Shown here one piece after another: positions 9,179-17,237 of a stretch of DNA of 64,000 nt. The stretch covers positions 3,782,001 to 3,846,000 of the forward strand of contig NZ_CP134500.1 in assembly GCF_031760065.1 (NCBI RefSeq). Reading direction: 5' to 3'. How positions within the stretch are numbered: position 1 is the stretch's first letter; each line of letters begins with the position of its first letter. A program made the position numbers and the translations under genes. This DNA comes from Streptomyces durocortorensis (GTDB lineage: Bacteria > Actinomycetota > Actinomycetes > Streptomycetales > Streptomycetaceae). The notes beneath the pieces are model-generated. The model made no database searches and was not told the DNA's origin. It was given only the letters and a program-made list of their open reading frames with translations.

Positions 9179-9209
9179 TTGACGTTCCCGACGGGGGAAG
9201 CCCCAGCAT
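9179..9209 (+). promoter_or_regulatory. MerR-type promoter with 19-bp spacer and internal operator
   Basis: A -35 TTGACG (9179-9184) and a -10-like CAGCAT (9204-9209) are separated by 19 bases. The spacer holds the inverted repeat TTCCC-N5-GGGAA (9185-9199). Overlong 19-20 bp spacers with a central dyad are the hallmark of promoters twisted open by MerR regulators. It lies 43 bases before the MerR-PP2C gene, so autoregulation is likely. Confidence 0.55.
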
Positions 9210-9252
9210 CGGTGGGGCCGGGCGGAAGGCACCCGGTACGAGGAGGTACGGG

Positions 9253-10404
9253 GTGGGACGCGACGGCCGCGCGGCGGACGCCGGAAGAGGAGAGCTGGTG
9301 ACGATCGGGGAGTTCGCCCGGTTGTCCCGGCTCTCAGCGAAGGCGCTGCGGCGCTACGACGAGCTGGGTCTGCTCCGGCCCGCCCTGGTCGATCCGGTGA
9401 ACGGTTACCGGTACTACGACCCGGCGCAGGCGGAGGGGGCGCGGCTGGTGGCGTGGCTGCGCAGGATCGGTATGCCGCTCAGCCGGATCGGCCGGGTCGT
9501 CCAGCTCGATCCGGCTGCGGCGGCGGTGGAGATCCGGGCTTATTGGGCACGGGTGGAGGCCGAGACGGCGGCCCGGCGCGATCTGGCGATGTACCTCGTC
9601 GACCATCTGTCGGCGGAAGGCGTGGAGATGACGAAGCGAGTACCGGAGAACGCGGCGTTCGGGATTCGGTGTGCGGCGTTGACCGATACGGGGGCGGTGC
9701 GTACGGCGAATCAGGACACGGCGTTCGCGGGGGCTCGACTGCTGGCGGCCGCCGACGGGTTCGGGGAGGCCGGGGCGGAGGCGAGTGCGGCGGCGATCGA
9801 GGCGCTGAAGCCGACCGCCCGGGGTGCCGGGGGCGGGGTGCTGCCCGCGGCGGATCTGCTGAACGCGCTGGAGGACGCGGCGGATGCCGCGTCACGCGCG
9901 GTCAGGGACGCGGTCTCTCCGTACAACGCCCCCGACGGGTCGGGGACGACGCTCACCGCGATGGTGTGGACCGGGTCGCGGCTCGGGCTCGTGCACATCG
10001 GGGACTCTCGGGCGTATCTGCTTCGGGGCGGTGAGCTGTTCCGGATCACGCACGACGACAGCCTGGTCCAGGCGATGATCGATGACGGTTCGCTGAGTCC
10101 GGAGGAGGCCGCGTCGCACCCGCAGCGCTCGTTGCTGCTGAAGGCCCTGGTAGGCGCGGCGCAGTCCGCTCCGGTGGCCGTGGCGTGCCGACCGGAGGTC
10201 CGGTTGCAGGAGGTGATGGCTGGGGACCGCTATCTGCTCTGCTCGGACGGGCTGTCGGCCGTGGTGGACGAGGCGGACCTGCGCGCGGCGGTCATCGCGG
10301 CGGACGACCCGGAGGAGGCCGTACGCCGACTGGTCGCCCTGCCCCGTGCGGCAGGCGGGCCCGACAACGTGGCGTGTGTCGTCGCCGACGTGGTCGTGCG
10401 GTAG
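9253..10404 (+). CDS. MerR-family regulator fused to a PP2C-type protein phosphatase
   Basis: The GTG start follows AGGAGGT. The 383-residue product has a MerR winged-helix DNA-binding domain at about residues 14-85, including LSAKALRRYDELGLLRP, and a short helical linker. A PP2C/SpoIIE-like serine/threonine phosphatase domain fills residues 135-383. The metal-binding aspartates are present in ADGFG, CSDGL and GPDN, along with SGTT and HIGDSRAYLL. Two motifs are altered: N-E-D near the start reads NQD, and DGMGG reads DGFGE. The protein probably couples a dephosphorylation signal to promoter control. The upstream MerR-type promoter suggests it regulates itself. Whether the phosphatase is active is open. 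Confidence 0.88.
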   Translation: MGRDGRAADAGRGELVTIGEFARLSRLSAKALRRYDELGLLRPALVDPVNGYRYYDPAQAEGARLVAWLRRIGMPLSRIGRVVQLDPAAAAVEIRAYWARVEAETAARRDLAMYLVDHLSAEGVEMTKRVPENAAFGIRCAALTDTGAVRTANQDTAFAGARLLAAADGFGEAGAEASAAAIEALKPTARGAGGGVLPAADLLNALEDAADAASRAVRDAVSPYNAPDGSGTTLTAMVWTGSRLGLVHIGDSRAYLLRGGELFRITHDDSLVQAMIDDGSLSPEEAASHPQRSLLLKALVGAAQSAPVAVACRPEVRLQEVMAGDRYLLCSDGLSAVVDEADLRAAVIAADDPEEAVRRLVALPRAAGGPDNVACVVADVVVR

Positions 10405-10499
10405 CGGGGCGGGGCGGGGCGGGACGACCGACGGGCCCCGGGGGCAGGGAGAGCGGGGGCCGGAGCCGGCAGCCTGGGGCTGACTGTTGTGGGCTGGGG

Positions 10500-13400
10500 T
10501 TACAGCTGCCAGTGGGGGGTCTGGTCGGGGCGGTAGGCGCAGGTGGTTCCCGTTGTCACGGACGCCTTCAGGTGGGCTGCCAGGGAGGGGTGCAGGGTGT
10601 CCAGCTTGCGCAGGGCGTCGCGGATACGGGCGGTGACCGTCTTGCGGGCCCGCTCGGTCTGGTCACCCAGGCGGCGGGTGCGGCCACCGAGCCCGGCGGC
10701 GGTGCGGAGTTCGTCGAGGAGGGCCTGACGTTCCCGGTCGTACTTCTCGATGAGCCGGGCGTCGTCCCGGGCCGCGGCTCGGTCTATCTCGGCGTCCAGC
10801 CGGGCCAGGTGTTCCTTGTACCGGCGCTTGGCCTCCTCGTCGAGCACCGGGTCGCCGCCTAGCTGCCCGGCGGCGACGACGAGGCTTCCGCCCTCGGGCG
10901 CGAGCAGGTGGACGGCCGGGATGTCGGCGCCGGGCTGTCCCAGCAGGCTGTGCAGGTCGCGCAAGCCCTTGGCGTCCGGGACATGCACGGTGACCCCGTC
11001 CCAACGCAGCTGCCACACCGGCCCGTTCCGCCGGAACTCGGCAGCGGGCGGGGAGGGGGAGCCGTGCCCTGTCCCGGCCTCCGCCCCTGCCCCGGAATCC
11101 GGCTCCAGCTCCGGGGGCCGGGGCTCGGCCGGGAGTCGGCCGGTGAACGGGGCTCGCGCGGCGGTGGGTTCGAGGGCCATGGGTGCCGTGGGCGCGGTGG
11201 GGATGTCGGCGGTGGGGGGTTTGAGGAGGGCGGCGGCCTCGGAGGCCAGGTGGTCGAGGCCCAACTCGGTTGCTTCCCGAGCTACTTCGGTGAGCAGTCG
11301 CCGCGACTGCCCGGCGTCGGCCGCGCCGGTGACGCCCGCGCCCGTGCTTTCCGCGCCAGGGTTCCCCGTACCGGCACCTGCCGTGTCCGCGCGGGCGAGC
11401 AGGGAGCGGGCCAGGTGAAGTCGGGCGCGTACGGCCCAGGGGCGGGCGCCGAGGCGGTCCGAGGAGGCGGCGGCCTCGGTGAGCGCCGCCACTGCCGCGT
11501 CCCGGTCGTCGCGGGCGGCGGCGAGCACCCCGAGCCAGAGGTCGACGGGGCCGCCGATGTCACAGCCGTACAGCGAGACGACCCACTGGCCCGTGTAGGG
11601 GGTGAGCTCGTCCTCCGCGCGGGCGATGAGGCGGGGGTCGCCGGTGGCCGCGGCAGTCTGGGCGAGGAGCCTGAGCCACAGCGGCATGAACGCCCGCGGG
11701 TAGGGAGCGGCGCGTTCCTCGTGCTCGGCGACGAGGCGCAGGCCGGGCGTCGCGTCGCCCTGCTCCACCGCGGTGACGGCCTCCAGCAGCCCGGGATAGG
11801 GATACCCGCTGCCCGGAAGCTCGGTGAGGACCTCCTCGGCCTCGGCGAAGTGCCCCTGGAGCAGGTGCAGCGCCCAGTGCAGGTGATGCCCCATGAAGCC
11901 GAAGGCCACGTGGTCGTTGCTCTCGGGGTCGAGCACGTCGTCGTCGAGGGCGGTCGATGCCTCGGCGAACCGGCCCTGCAAGGAGGCGATCAGGCTGCTG
12001 TCCACGGCGATGCCCAGGGCGAACCGGGGCAGCTGGGTCCGTTCGGCGAGCCGGACGAACGCGCGGAACTGGTCGAGGAAGGCCGGGTCGCCCAGCTCCA
12101 GCAGGGCCACCCACCGCATGGAGGTCGCGTGGAGCTCCATGTCCTGGTGGTGGGTGCGCCGGCCGACGACGGTCATCTCGTCGGTCAGCCCGAGCCGCTC
12201 GACCGCCGAGCCGAGGCCCCAGACGGAGTCGTGGCGCGCCCAGAGGGAGAAGGCGAGCGCTTCGTCGTCCGAGCCGCTCCGGGCCAGCGCCATGATGTGG
12301 ATGGCCAGCTCCTGGGCGAGCCGGTCGTCGGAGAGGCCCTCCTGGCCCTCCTTGCCGGTGATCCTTTGGTGCGCCTCGGCGAGGAGGCTGCCCGTGGAGG
12401 CCTCGCGGCCGCCCAGGGCCCCTTCGCGGTAGAGGGTGATCGCCACCCGGGCCAGCAGCTCCGGTTCGTCCAGCTCCCGGGCCAGGGCGACCGCGCGGTC
12501 CAGGTGGCGCTGCGCCTCGGTCTCCTCCCCGGCGTGCCGGAGCTGCCCGGCGAGGTCGAGGGAGATCAGCGCGGTACGTCGGTGGTCGGGGCCCGCGTCC
12601 GCCGCGTCGGCCTCCGAGCCCGCCGAGCCACCCTGTGAACCGTCCGCCGTGTCCGCCACCGTGAGGGCGCGGCGGTAGTGGGTGAGGGCCTCCTCGTCGG
12701 CGAGCCGCCCCGAGGCGTCCCGGGCGGCGGCCAGGAGCAGGTCGATCCGGCGGTCGCGGTCCAGCTCACCGCCCGCCAGGTGGGCGTGGCGGGCGAGGTC
12801 GCCGGGCCGTACCGCCTCGTCGAGGCCGCCGTGGGCGTCCAGGGCCCGTACGGCGTTCGCGTGCCGGCGGCGGGCCTCCGCCTCGCCCAGGGAGGCGTAC
12901 AGCGTCTCGCGCAGCAGGTCGTGGGCGAAGGCGTACTGCCCGGACGGGCGGGGGGCGACGACCCGGGCGACGACCGCCGACTCCAGCAGCCGGTCCACGT
13001 GGGGGACCGGCGACCCGTGCACCACGGCCAGCACCTGGCGGCGGAACTCCCGGCCGAGCACGGCGGCGGCGGTCAGCAGGGAGACGACCGGCTCCGGCAG
13101 CAGGGCGAGCCGCTGCCGGACCGCCTCCCGCACGCCGGGCGGGATGGTGGACACGGGGCTTCCGCTGTGCCAGAGCCGGGCGGTCTGCTCGACGAAGAAG
13201 GGGTTGCCGCCGGTACGACGGTGGACCTCGTCGACCAGCTCCGGTGTGGGTTCGCGGCCCGTCGTCACGGTCATCAGAGCCCCCACCTCCTCGCGGCCGA
13301 GGCCGGTCAGGGTGAGCGTCGCCGAGGCGCGGGAGACCAGCGGCAGGATCAGTGGCTGGAGGGGGTGTCCGGGGGCGTCCACCTCGACGTCACGGTAGGT

Positions 13401-14237
13401 GCCGACCAGCAGCAGCCGCTCGAACCAGGCGTGCTGGGCGGCGAATTCGAGCAGGCGCAGCGAGGCGGGGTCGGCGCTGTGCAGATCGTCGAGGACGACC
13501 ACCAGCGGTCGGCTCTGGGAGACCGTGACGAGGGCGGTGGTCACCGCGTCGAACAGCCCGAACGCCTCGATGCCCTCCGCAGCACCCGAACCGAGACCCG
13601 TCCCGGGCCCGACGCCCGCCCCAGGCCCGAGGCTCGTACCGGGCCCGGGCCCGGGCCCCGCTCCCGTACCGAGTCCCGCGACCTTGCTGATTCCCGCGCC
13701 CGCACCGGGTTCCGGGCCGTGCACGCCCGCGGAACCGGACACCGGACTCTTCTGCGCACCCGCGGAACCGTACGCGGGACTCTCGTGCGGACCCGCGGAA
13801 CCGTACGTCGGACTCTCCGCGCCCCCGTGCGCACCGTGTCCGCCATGGGCCTCCGCGCCCCCATGAGTGCTGTGCGGGCCGTGTCCGCCGTGGGCCCCCG
13901 CCCCAGGGTCGCCGAGCAGCACACCGAGCCGGCCGTCCGAGGCCTCCTGGGCCGCTGCCCACTCCGCAGCCGTGGCCGACCGGCGCAGGGCGCGCAGCAC
14001 CTGCACCCAGGGCCAGTAGCCGGGGGTGCTGTCGGAGTCCCAGCACGAACCGCCGACCACCAACGCACCGCGCCGCCGCGCCTCGTGCGCGGCGTCGGTG
14101 ACGAGGGTGGTCTTGCCGATCCCGGCCTCGCCCGTGACCAGCACGAGACCGCCGTGGCTGTCCGTCGCCCGGGCGATCTCCGAGCGAAGGACGCCTGCGG
14201 GGTGGTCGCGCCCGAACAGAGCAGGGGTCATGCCCAC
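10500..14237 (-). CDS. Large AAA/LuxR-like (MalT-type) ATP-binding regulator without recognisable LuxR HTH
   Basis: This is a 1245-residue protein. An N-terminal AAA ATPase starts at residue 8 with Walker A GEAGIGKTT near residues 36-44 and Walker B LVVVLDDLH near 243-251. Between them lies a very unusual insertion of about 115 residues (about 112-228), rich in Gly, His, Pro and Ala, with degenerate repeats such as SPAYGSAG. A long alpha-helical TPR-like region follows, as in LuxR/MalT and SARP-associated regulators. The C-terminal 150 residues contain a coiled-coil-prone stretch (DAEIDRAAARDDARLIEKYD) and a basic helical end (ARKTVTARIRDALRKL). I see no classical LuxR HTH. The GTG start lacks a clear ribosome-binding site, so it is tentative. 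Confidence 0.8.
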   Translation of the reverse strand: MGMTPALFGRDHPAGVLRSEIARATDSHGGLVLVTGEAGIGKTTLVTDAAHEARRRGALVVGGSCWDSDSTPGYWPWVQVLRALRRSATAAEWAAAQEASDGRLGVLLGDPGAGAHGGHGPHSTHGGAEAHGGHGAHGGAESPTYGSAGPHESPAYGSAGAQKSPVSGSAGVHGPEPGAGAGISKVAGLGTGAGPGPGPGTSLGPGAGVGPGTGLGSGAAEGIEAFGLFDAVTTALVTVSQSRPLVVVLDDLHSADPASLRLLEFAAQHAWFERLLLVGTYRDVEVDAPGHPLQPLILPLVSRASATLTLTGLGREEVGALMTVTTGREPTPELVDEVHRRTGGNPFFVEQTARLWHSGSPVSTIPPGVREAVRQRLALLPEPVVSLLTAAAVLGREFRRQVLAVVHGSPVPHVDRLLESAVVARVVAPRPSGQYAFAHDLLRETLYASLGEAEARRRHANAVRALDAHGGLDEAVRPGDLARHAHLAGGELDRDRRIDLLLAAARDASGRLADEEALTHYRRALTVADTADGSQGGSAGSEADAADAGPDHRRTALISLDLAGQLRHAGEETEAQRHLDRAVALARELDEPELLARVAITLYREGALGGREASTGSLLAEAHQRITGKEGQEGLSDDRLAQELAIHIMALARSGSDDEALAFSLWARHDSVWGLGSAVERLGLTDEMTVVGRRTHHQDMELHATSMRWVALLELGDPAFLDQFRAFVRLAERTQLPRFALGIAVDSSLIASLQGRFAEASTALDDDVLDPESNDHVAFGFMGHHLHWALHLLQGHFAEAEEVLTELPGSGYPYPGLLEAVTAVEQGDATPGLRLVAEHEERAAPYPRAFMPLWLRLLAQTAAATGDPRLIARAEDELTPYTGQWVVSLYGCDIGGPVDLWLGVLAAARDDRDAAVAALTEAAASSDRLGARPWAVRARLHLARSLLARADTAGAGTGNPGAESTGAGVTGAADAGQSRRLLTEVAREATELGLDHLASEAAALLKPPTADIPTAPTAPMALEPTAARAPFTGRLPAEPRPPELEPDSGAGAEAGTGHGSPSPPAAEFRRNGPVWQLRWDGVTVHVPDAKGLRDLHSLLGQPGADIPAVHLLAPEGGSLVVAAGQLGGDPVLDEEAKRRYKEHLARLDAEIDRAAARDDARLIEKYDRERQALLDELRTAAGLGGRTRRLGDQTERARKTVTARIRDALRKLDTLHPSLAAHLKASVTTGTTCAYRPDQTPHWQL

Positions 14238-14283
14238 ACGATAGGAGTACCCACTGACAACGGCTCCCCGTTTTGCCCGGCCC

Positions 14284-14337
14284 CCGGAAGGCGCCCGGCC
14301 CCTGGAAGGCGCCCGGCCCCTGGAAGGCGACCGGCAC
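14284..14337. repeat. Three tandem 18-bp repeats
   Basis: Three 18-base units (CTGGAAGGCGCCCGGCCC and close variants) lie head to tail just upstream of the large AAA regulator gene. The first differs at one base and the last at two. They fill part of the gap between that gene's start (14237) and the end of the stress-protein gene (14374). A short dyad, CGGCTG-N4-CAGCCG (14343-14358), follows and may terminate the stress-protein transcript. Confidence 0.7.
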
Positions 14338-14373
14338 CCGGACGGCTGCCGACAGCCGGGCGGTGTCCGGCGG

Positions 14374-14796
14374 TCAGTCGCGTACCACCGTCACCGGGCA
14401 TGGAGCGTGCTGGGCGACGGTGAGGCTCACCGAGCCGAGCAGGGCGGCCTTGAAGCCGCTGTAGCCGCGGGCTCCCACCACGAGCAGACGTGCGCCCTTC
14501 GCGCGCTCCAGCAGCACCTGCGCCGGGTTGCCGATGACCACGATCTTGCTGACCTCGGCCGCTCCCTCCGCGCCGAGAGCCTCTTCCAGCGCCTCGGTCA
14601 GCGAGACGGCGGCCACCGCCTGCGGATCGAAGTCCTCCGGCATGCCCGGCATCATCGAGGCCCAGCTGGTCGCGGGGTACTCCCAGGCGTTCACCGCCTC
14701 CACGGTGTCACCGGTCAGCTCGGCCTGGCGTACGGCCCAGTGCACTGCCTTGACCGACTCCTCGGAGCCGTCCACGCCCACGACGATCCTGCCCAT
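14374..14796 (-). CDS. Universal stress protein (UspA family)
   Basis: The ATG at 14796 gives 140 residues, the usual length of a single-domain Usp, and is preceded by GGTGGAGG with good spacing. It begins MGRIVVGVDGSEES, the typical first strand and nucleotide loop. The ATP-binding motif G-x2-G-x9-G-S is complete (GARG ... GS near residues 113-127). Such proteins are induced in stasis or hypoxia and bind ATP. The gene stands between a possible small hairpin and the FMN reductase gene; no operon partner is clear. Confidence 0.92.
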   Translation of the reverse strand: MGRIVVGVDGSEESVKAVHWAVRQAELTGDTVEAVNAWEYPATSWASMMPGMPEDFDPQAVAAVSLTEALEEALGAEGAAEVSKIVVIGNPAQVLLERAKGARLLVVGARGYSGFKAALLGSVSLTVAQHAPCPVTVVRD

Positions 14797-14883
14797 GCCT
14801 GCCTCCACCTGATTCCGGTCGTTCCGGCTCGGTACAGCGTCTGCCTTCACTGTAGTCAAAACAGAAAATTCGGAAGGTCTGCC

Positions 14884-15603
14884 TCAGTCCAGTCGTAGGT
14901 CCGCGAGCTGCTGCTCGAAGGGGACGACCGCGTCCTCCCCGTCGTGCCCCTCCCCGGCGTCCGGGCGTGGTCCGCTTGAGGCTCCGGAGACCGTACGGCC
15001 CAGGACCGCCGAGGCCAGCTCGCCGCCCGCGCGCCGGATCCGGGACGGCAGGCCCTCGGTGTACTCGTCACCGGAGGAGCCCCAGTCCTCGGAGGCCGCG
15101 TAGACGGACGTCGGTACGGTGACGGCCCGCAGGTAGGCGAAGAGGGGGCGCAGGGCGTGCTCCAGAACCAGCGAGTGCCGGGCCGTACCGCCCGTTGCGG
15201 CGATCACGACGGGCTTGCCGGTCAGCGCGGTGTTGTCGATCAGGTCGAAGAAGGACTTGAACAGACCGCTGTACGAGGCGGTGAACACCGGCGTGACGGC
15301 GATCAGCCCGTCGGCCTCCGTCACGGCCTCGATCGCCTCCCGCAGCCCGGCCGACGGAAACCCGCTGACCAGGTGGTTCGCGATGTCCACGGCGAGGTCG
15401 CGCAGCTCGACCACACGGACCTCGACGTTCCGGTCCTGGTCCGCCCGGTCCTGGTCCGCCCTGCCCTGGTCCGCCCTGCCCCGGTCCGCCGTGAGCTGTT
15501 CGCGGGTGGCGGCGGCCAGCCGGTCGGCCAGCAGCCGGGTCGAGGACGGCTGGCCCAGCCCGGCCGAGACGGCGACGACGCGCAGAGGTGTGGTGGCGAA
15601 CAT
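14884..15603 (-). CDS. FMN reductase, LLM-partnered (CE1759-like family)
   Basis: The 239-residue flavodoxin-fold reductase supplies reduced FMN to the flavin-dependent monooxygenase encoded immediately upstream. The flavin loop reads AVSAGLGQPSSTRLLAD near residues 10-26. A TPVFTASYSGLFKSFFD segment is near 98-114. The ATG at 15603, six bases after the upstream stop, has an AAAGGGGG signal ten bases before it, so the two genes are tightly coupled. A 20-residue insertion made of RADQ/DRADQ repeats (near residues 40-60) is encoded by a 15-bp tandem repeat. It probably forms a surface loop of variable length. Confidence 0.88.
   Translation of the reverse strand: MFATTPLRVVAVSAGLGQPSSTRLLADRLAAATREQLTADRGRADQGRADQDRADQDRNVEVRVVELRDLAVDIANHLVSGFPSAGLREAIEAVTEADGLIAVTPVFTASYSGLFKSFFDLIDNTALTGKPVVIAATGGTARHSLVLEHALRPLFAYLRAVTVPTSVYAASEDWGSSGDEYTEGLPSRIRRAGGELASAVLGRTVSGASSGPRPDAGEGHDGEDAVVPFEQQLADLRLD
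15431..15490. repeat. Four tandem 15-bp repeats inside the FMN reductase gene
   Basis: Four units of CGGTCCTGGTCCGCC or close variants keep the reading frame (five codons each) and encode the charged RADQ repeats of the reductase. In-frame length variation between strains would be expected. Confidence 0.8.
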
Positions 15604-15608
15604 GGAGG

Positions 15609-16700
15609 TCAAGCCCCCTTTCCCAAGGATCGGGCGGCGGCTGCCGCCGGGTGGACGGGCGCGGTCTCCGGCACCCCGGTCGGCCGCAGGTTGGCGAACT
15701 CCTTGCGCAGCACGGGCACGACCTCCTCGCCGAGGATGTCGAGCTGCTCCAGGACCGTCTTCAGCGGCAGCCCCGCGTGGTCCATCAGGAACAGCTGCCG
15801 CTGGTAGTCGCCCACCGCGTCCCGGAACGTCAGCGTCCGCTCGATGACCTCCTGCGGGGAGCCAACGGTCAGCGGGGTCTCGCGGGTGAAGTCCTCCAGG
15901 GACGGGCCGTGGCCGTAGACAGGGGCGTTGTCGAAGTAGGGGCGGAACTCCCGTACCGCGTCCTGCGAGTTCCTGCGCAAGAACACCTGGCCGCCGAGTC
16001 CGACGATGGCCTGTTCGGCGGTTCCATGGCCGTAGTGGGCGTACCGGCGCCTGTAGAGGGACACCATTTTCTTGGTGTGCTCCATGGGCCAGAAGATGTT
16101 GTTGTGGAAGAACCCGTCACCGTAATAGGCGGCCTGTTCGGCGATCTCCGGGGAGCGGATGGAGCCGTGCCAGACGAAGGGCGGCACGCCGTCCAGCGGG
16201 CGCGGGGTCGCGGTGAAGGACTGGAGCGGCGTACGGAACCTGCCCTCCCAGTCCACGACGTCCTCGCGCCACAGCCGGTGCAGCAGGGCGTAGTTCTCGA
16301 TGGCCATCGGGATGCCCTGGCGGATGTCCTTGCCGAACCAGGGGTAGACCGGTCCGGTGTTGCCGCGGCCCAGCATCAGGTCGACGCGGCCGTCCGCGAG
16401 GTGCTGGAGGGTGGCGTAGTCCTCGGCGATCTTCACTGGGTCGTTGGTGGTGATCAGCGTGGTGGAGGTGGACAGGATCAGGTTCTCGGTGCGGGCGGCG
16501 ATGTAGCCGAGGGTCGTGGTCGGGGAGGACGGGACGAACGGCGGGTTGTGGTGCTCGCCGGTCGCGAAGACGTCCAGGCCGACTTCCTCGGCCTTCTGCG
16601 CGATGGCGAGGGTGGCCTTGATCCGCTCGTTCTCGGTCGGCGTCCGGCCGGTGGTCGGGTCGGTGGTGACGTCTCCGACGGTGAAGATCCCGAACTGCAT
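15609..16700 (-). CDS. LLM-class flavin-dependent oxidoreductase (CE1758-like family)
   Basis: The start MQFGIFTVGDV at 16700 is preceded by AAGGAAGG; the longer open frame adds an implausible tail. The 363-residue product has the bacterial luciferase-like TIM barrel. It includes TGEHHNPPF near residues 47-55, STTLITTNDPVKIAEDYATLQHLADGRVDLMLGRG starting near 85 (landmarks STTLI and LMLGRG), and SPQEVIERTL near 310. It uses reduced FMN and oxygen to oxidise an unknown substrate. The co-transcribed FMN reductase next door is the expected partner. A GTTCAAC-GTTCAAC direct repeat on this strand (near 16752-16766) could be a regulatory site. Confidence 0.9.
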   Translation of the reverse strand: MQFGIFTVGDVTTDPTTGRTPTENERIKATLAIAQKAEEVGLDVFATGEHHNPPFVPSSPTTTLGYIAARTENLILSTSTTLITTNDPVKIAEDYATLQHLADGRVDLMLGRGNTGPVYPWFGKDIRQGIPMAIENYALLHRLWREDVVDWEGRFRTPLQSFTATPRPLDGVPPFVWHGSIRSPEIAEQAAYYGDGFFHNNIFWPMEHTKKMVSLYRRRYAHYGHGTAEQAIVGLGGQVFLRRNSQDAVREFRPYFDNAPVYGHGPSLEDFTRETPLTVGSPQEVIERTLTFRDAVGDYQRQLFLMDHAGLPLKTVLEQLDILGEEVVPVLRKEFANLRPTGVPETAPVHPAAAAARSLGKGA

Positions 16701-16845
16701 GGCGTCCGCCTTCCTTGGTCCCGGTCGTGGAGCGGGGGCCCCGGCCGATTTGGTTGAACGTTGAACTATAGCCTGTAACGGGACCCTCGTCCGTCCTATT
16801 CCGCGCGACCCGGACCTCTTCCGGGCCCGCGCGTACCCTGGAACG

Positions 16846-16995
16846 GTGAGCGAGCGGGAGAACGACAGCAACGACAACGAGGCGTGGAAAGCGCGCGGAG
16901 TGTTCCTGCGCGTCTTCATCTACGTCTTCGCGACGCACCTGTTCGCCGGGTTCATCTGGATCCTCTTCTACGTGGGCGAGCACGCGCAGAAATAG
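16846..16995 (+). CDS. 49-residue single-helix membrane protein (DUF6126-like)
   Basis: A GTG at 16846 opens a 50-codon frame. The product has an acidic, Asn-rich N-terminus (SERENDSNDNEAWKARG), one strong transmembrane helix from about residue 18 to 42 (beginning VFLRVFIYVF, ending ILFYVG), and a short EHAQK tail. The same kind of small protein is commonly seen beside trpS in Streptomyces. There is no Shine-Dalgarno, but TACCCT at 16834-16839 fits a -10 box six bases before the start, so a leaderless message is likely. Function is unknown. Confidence 0.75.
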   Translation: MSERENDSNDNEAWKARGVFLRVFIYVFATHLFAGFIWILFYVGEHAQK

Positions 16996-17032
16996 ACGCG
17001 TAGGCAGAAGCGGGGTCCGTACACTGGGGGCC

Positions 17033-17074
17033 ATGACCTCCGTCCCGTGCCGAAACGGGTGGCGCTCTTCCTAG
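17033..17074 (+). CDS. trpS leader peptide (13 residues, one Trp codon)
   Basis: The short frame MTSVPCRNGWRSS has its single TGG at 17060-17062 and ends just before a set of mutually exclusive stems. A TACACT -10-like box (17020-17025) suggests the transcript starts near the ATG. A stalled ribosome at the Trp codon would sense low charged tRNA-Trp. Confidence 0.65.
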   Translation: MTSVPCRNGWRSS

Positions 17075-17129
17075 GAGCGGCCACAGCATCTGCACGGAAC
17101 CAGGGCCGTTCGACAAGGACGGCCCTTTT
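17063..17129 (+). promoter_or_regulatory. Ribosome-mediated transcription attenuator of trpS
   Basis: Three overlapping pairings can be drawn. An upstream hairpin forms from CGCTC (17063-17067) with GAGCG (17075-17079). An antiterminator can form from GCGGCC (17077-17082) with GGCCGT (17104-17109). An intrinsic terminator forms from AGGGCCGT (17102-17109) with ACGGCCCT (17119-17126), followed by a T run. Stalling at the leader Trp codon would block the first hairpin and favour read-through. S. coelicolor is known to control an auxiliary, antibiotic-resistant tryptophanyl-tRNA synthetase in this way. Confidence 0.7.
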
Positions 17130-17237
17130 CGCTGCCCTCGTACGGCTCTCCGCCTTCGTACGCCGCGGACACGGACACCAAGCGCACCGGCGGGGCCGTC
17201 CTCCACGCATCCACCCACGCGAGGAGAGGCACCCACC

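Noticed and set aside
12678..14423. Long plus-strand open frames across the AAA regulator gene
   Set aside because: These are Arg/Gly/Pro-rich shadow translations. The minus strand shows Walker motifs and natural composition.
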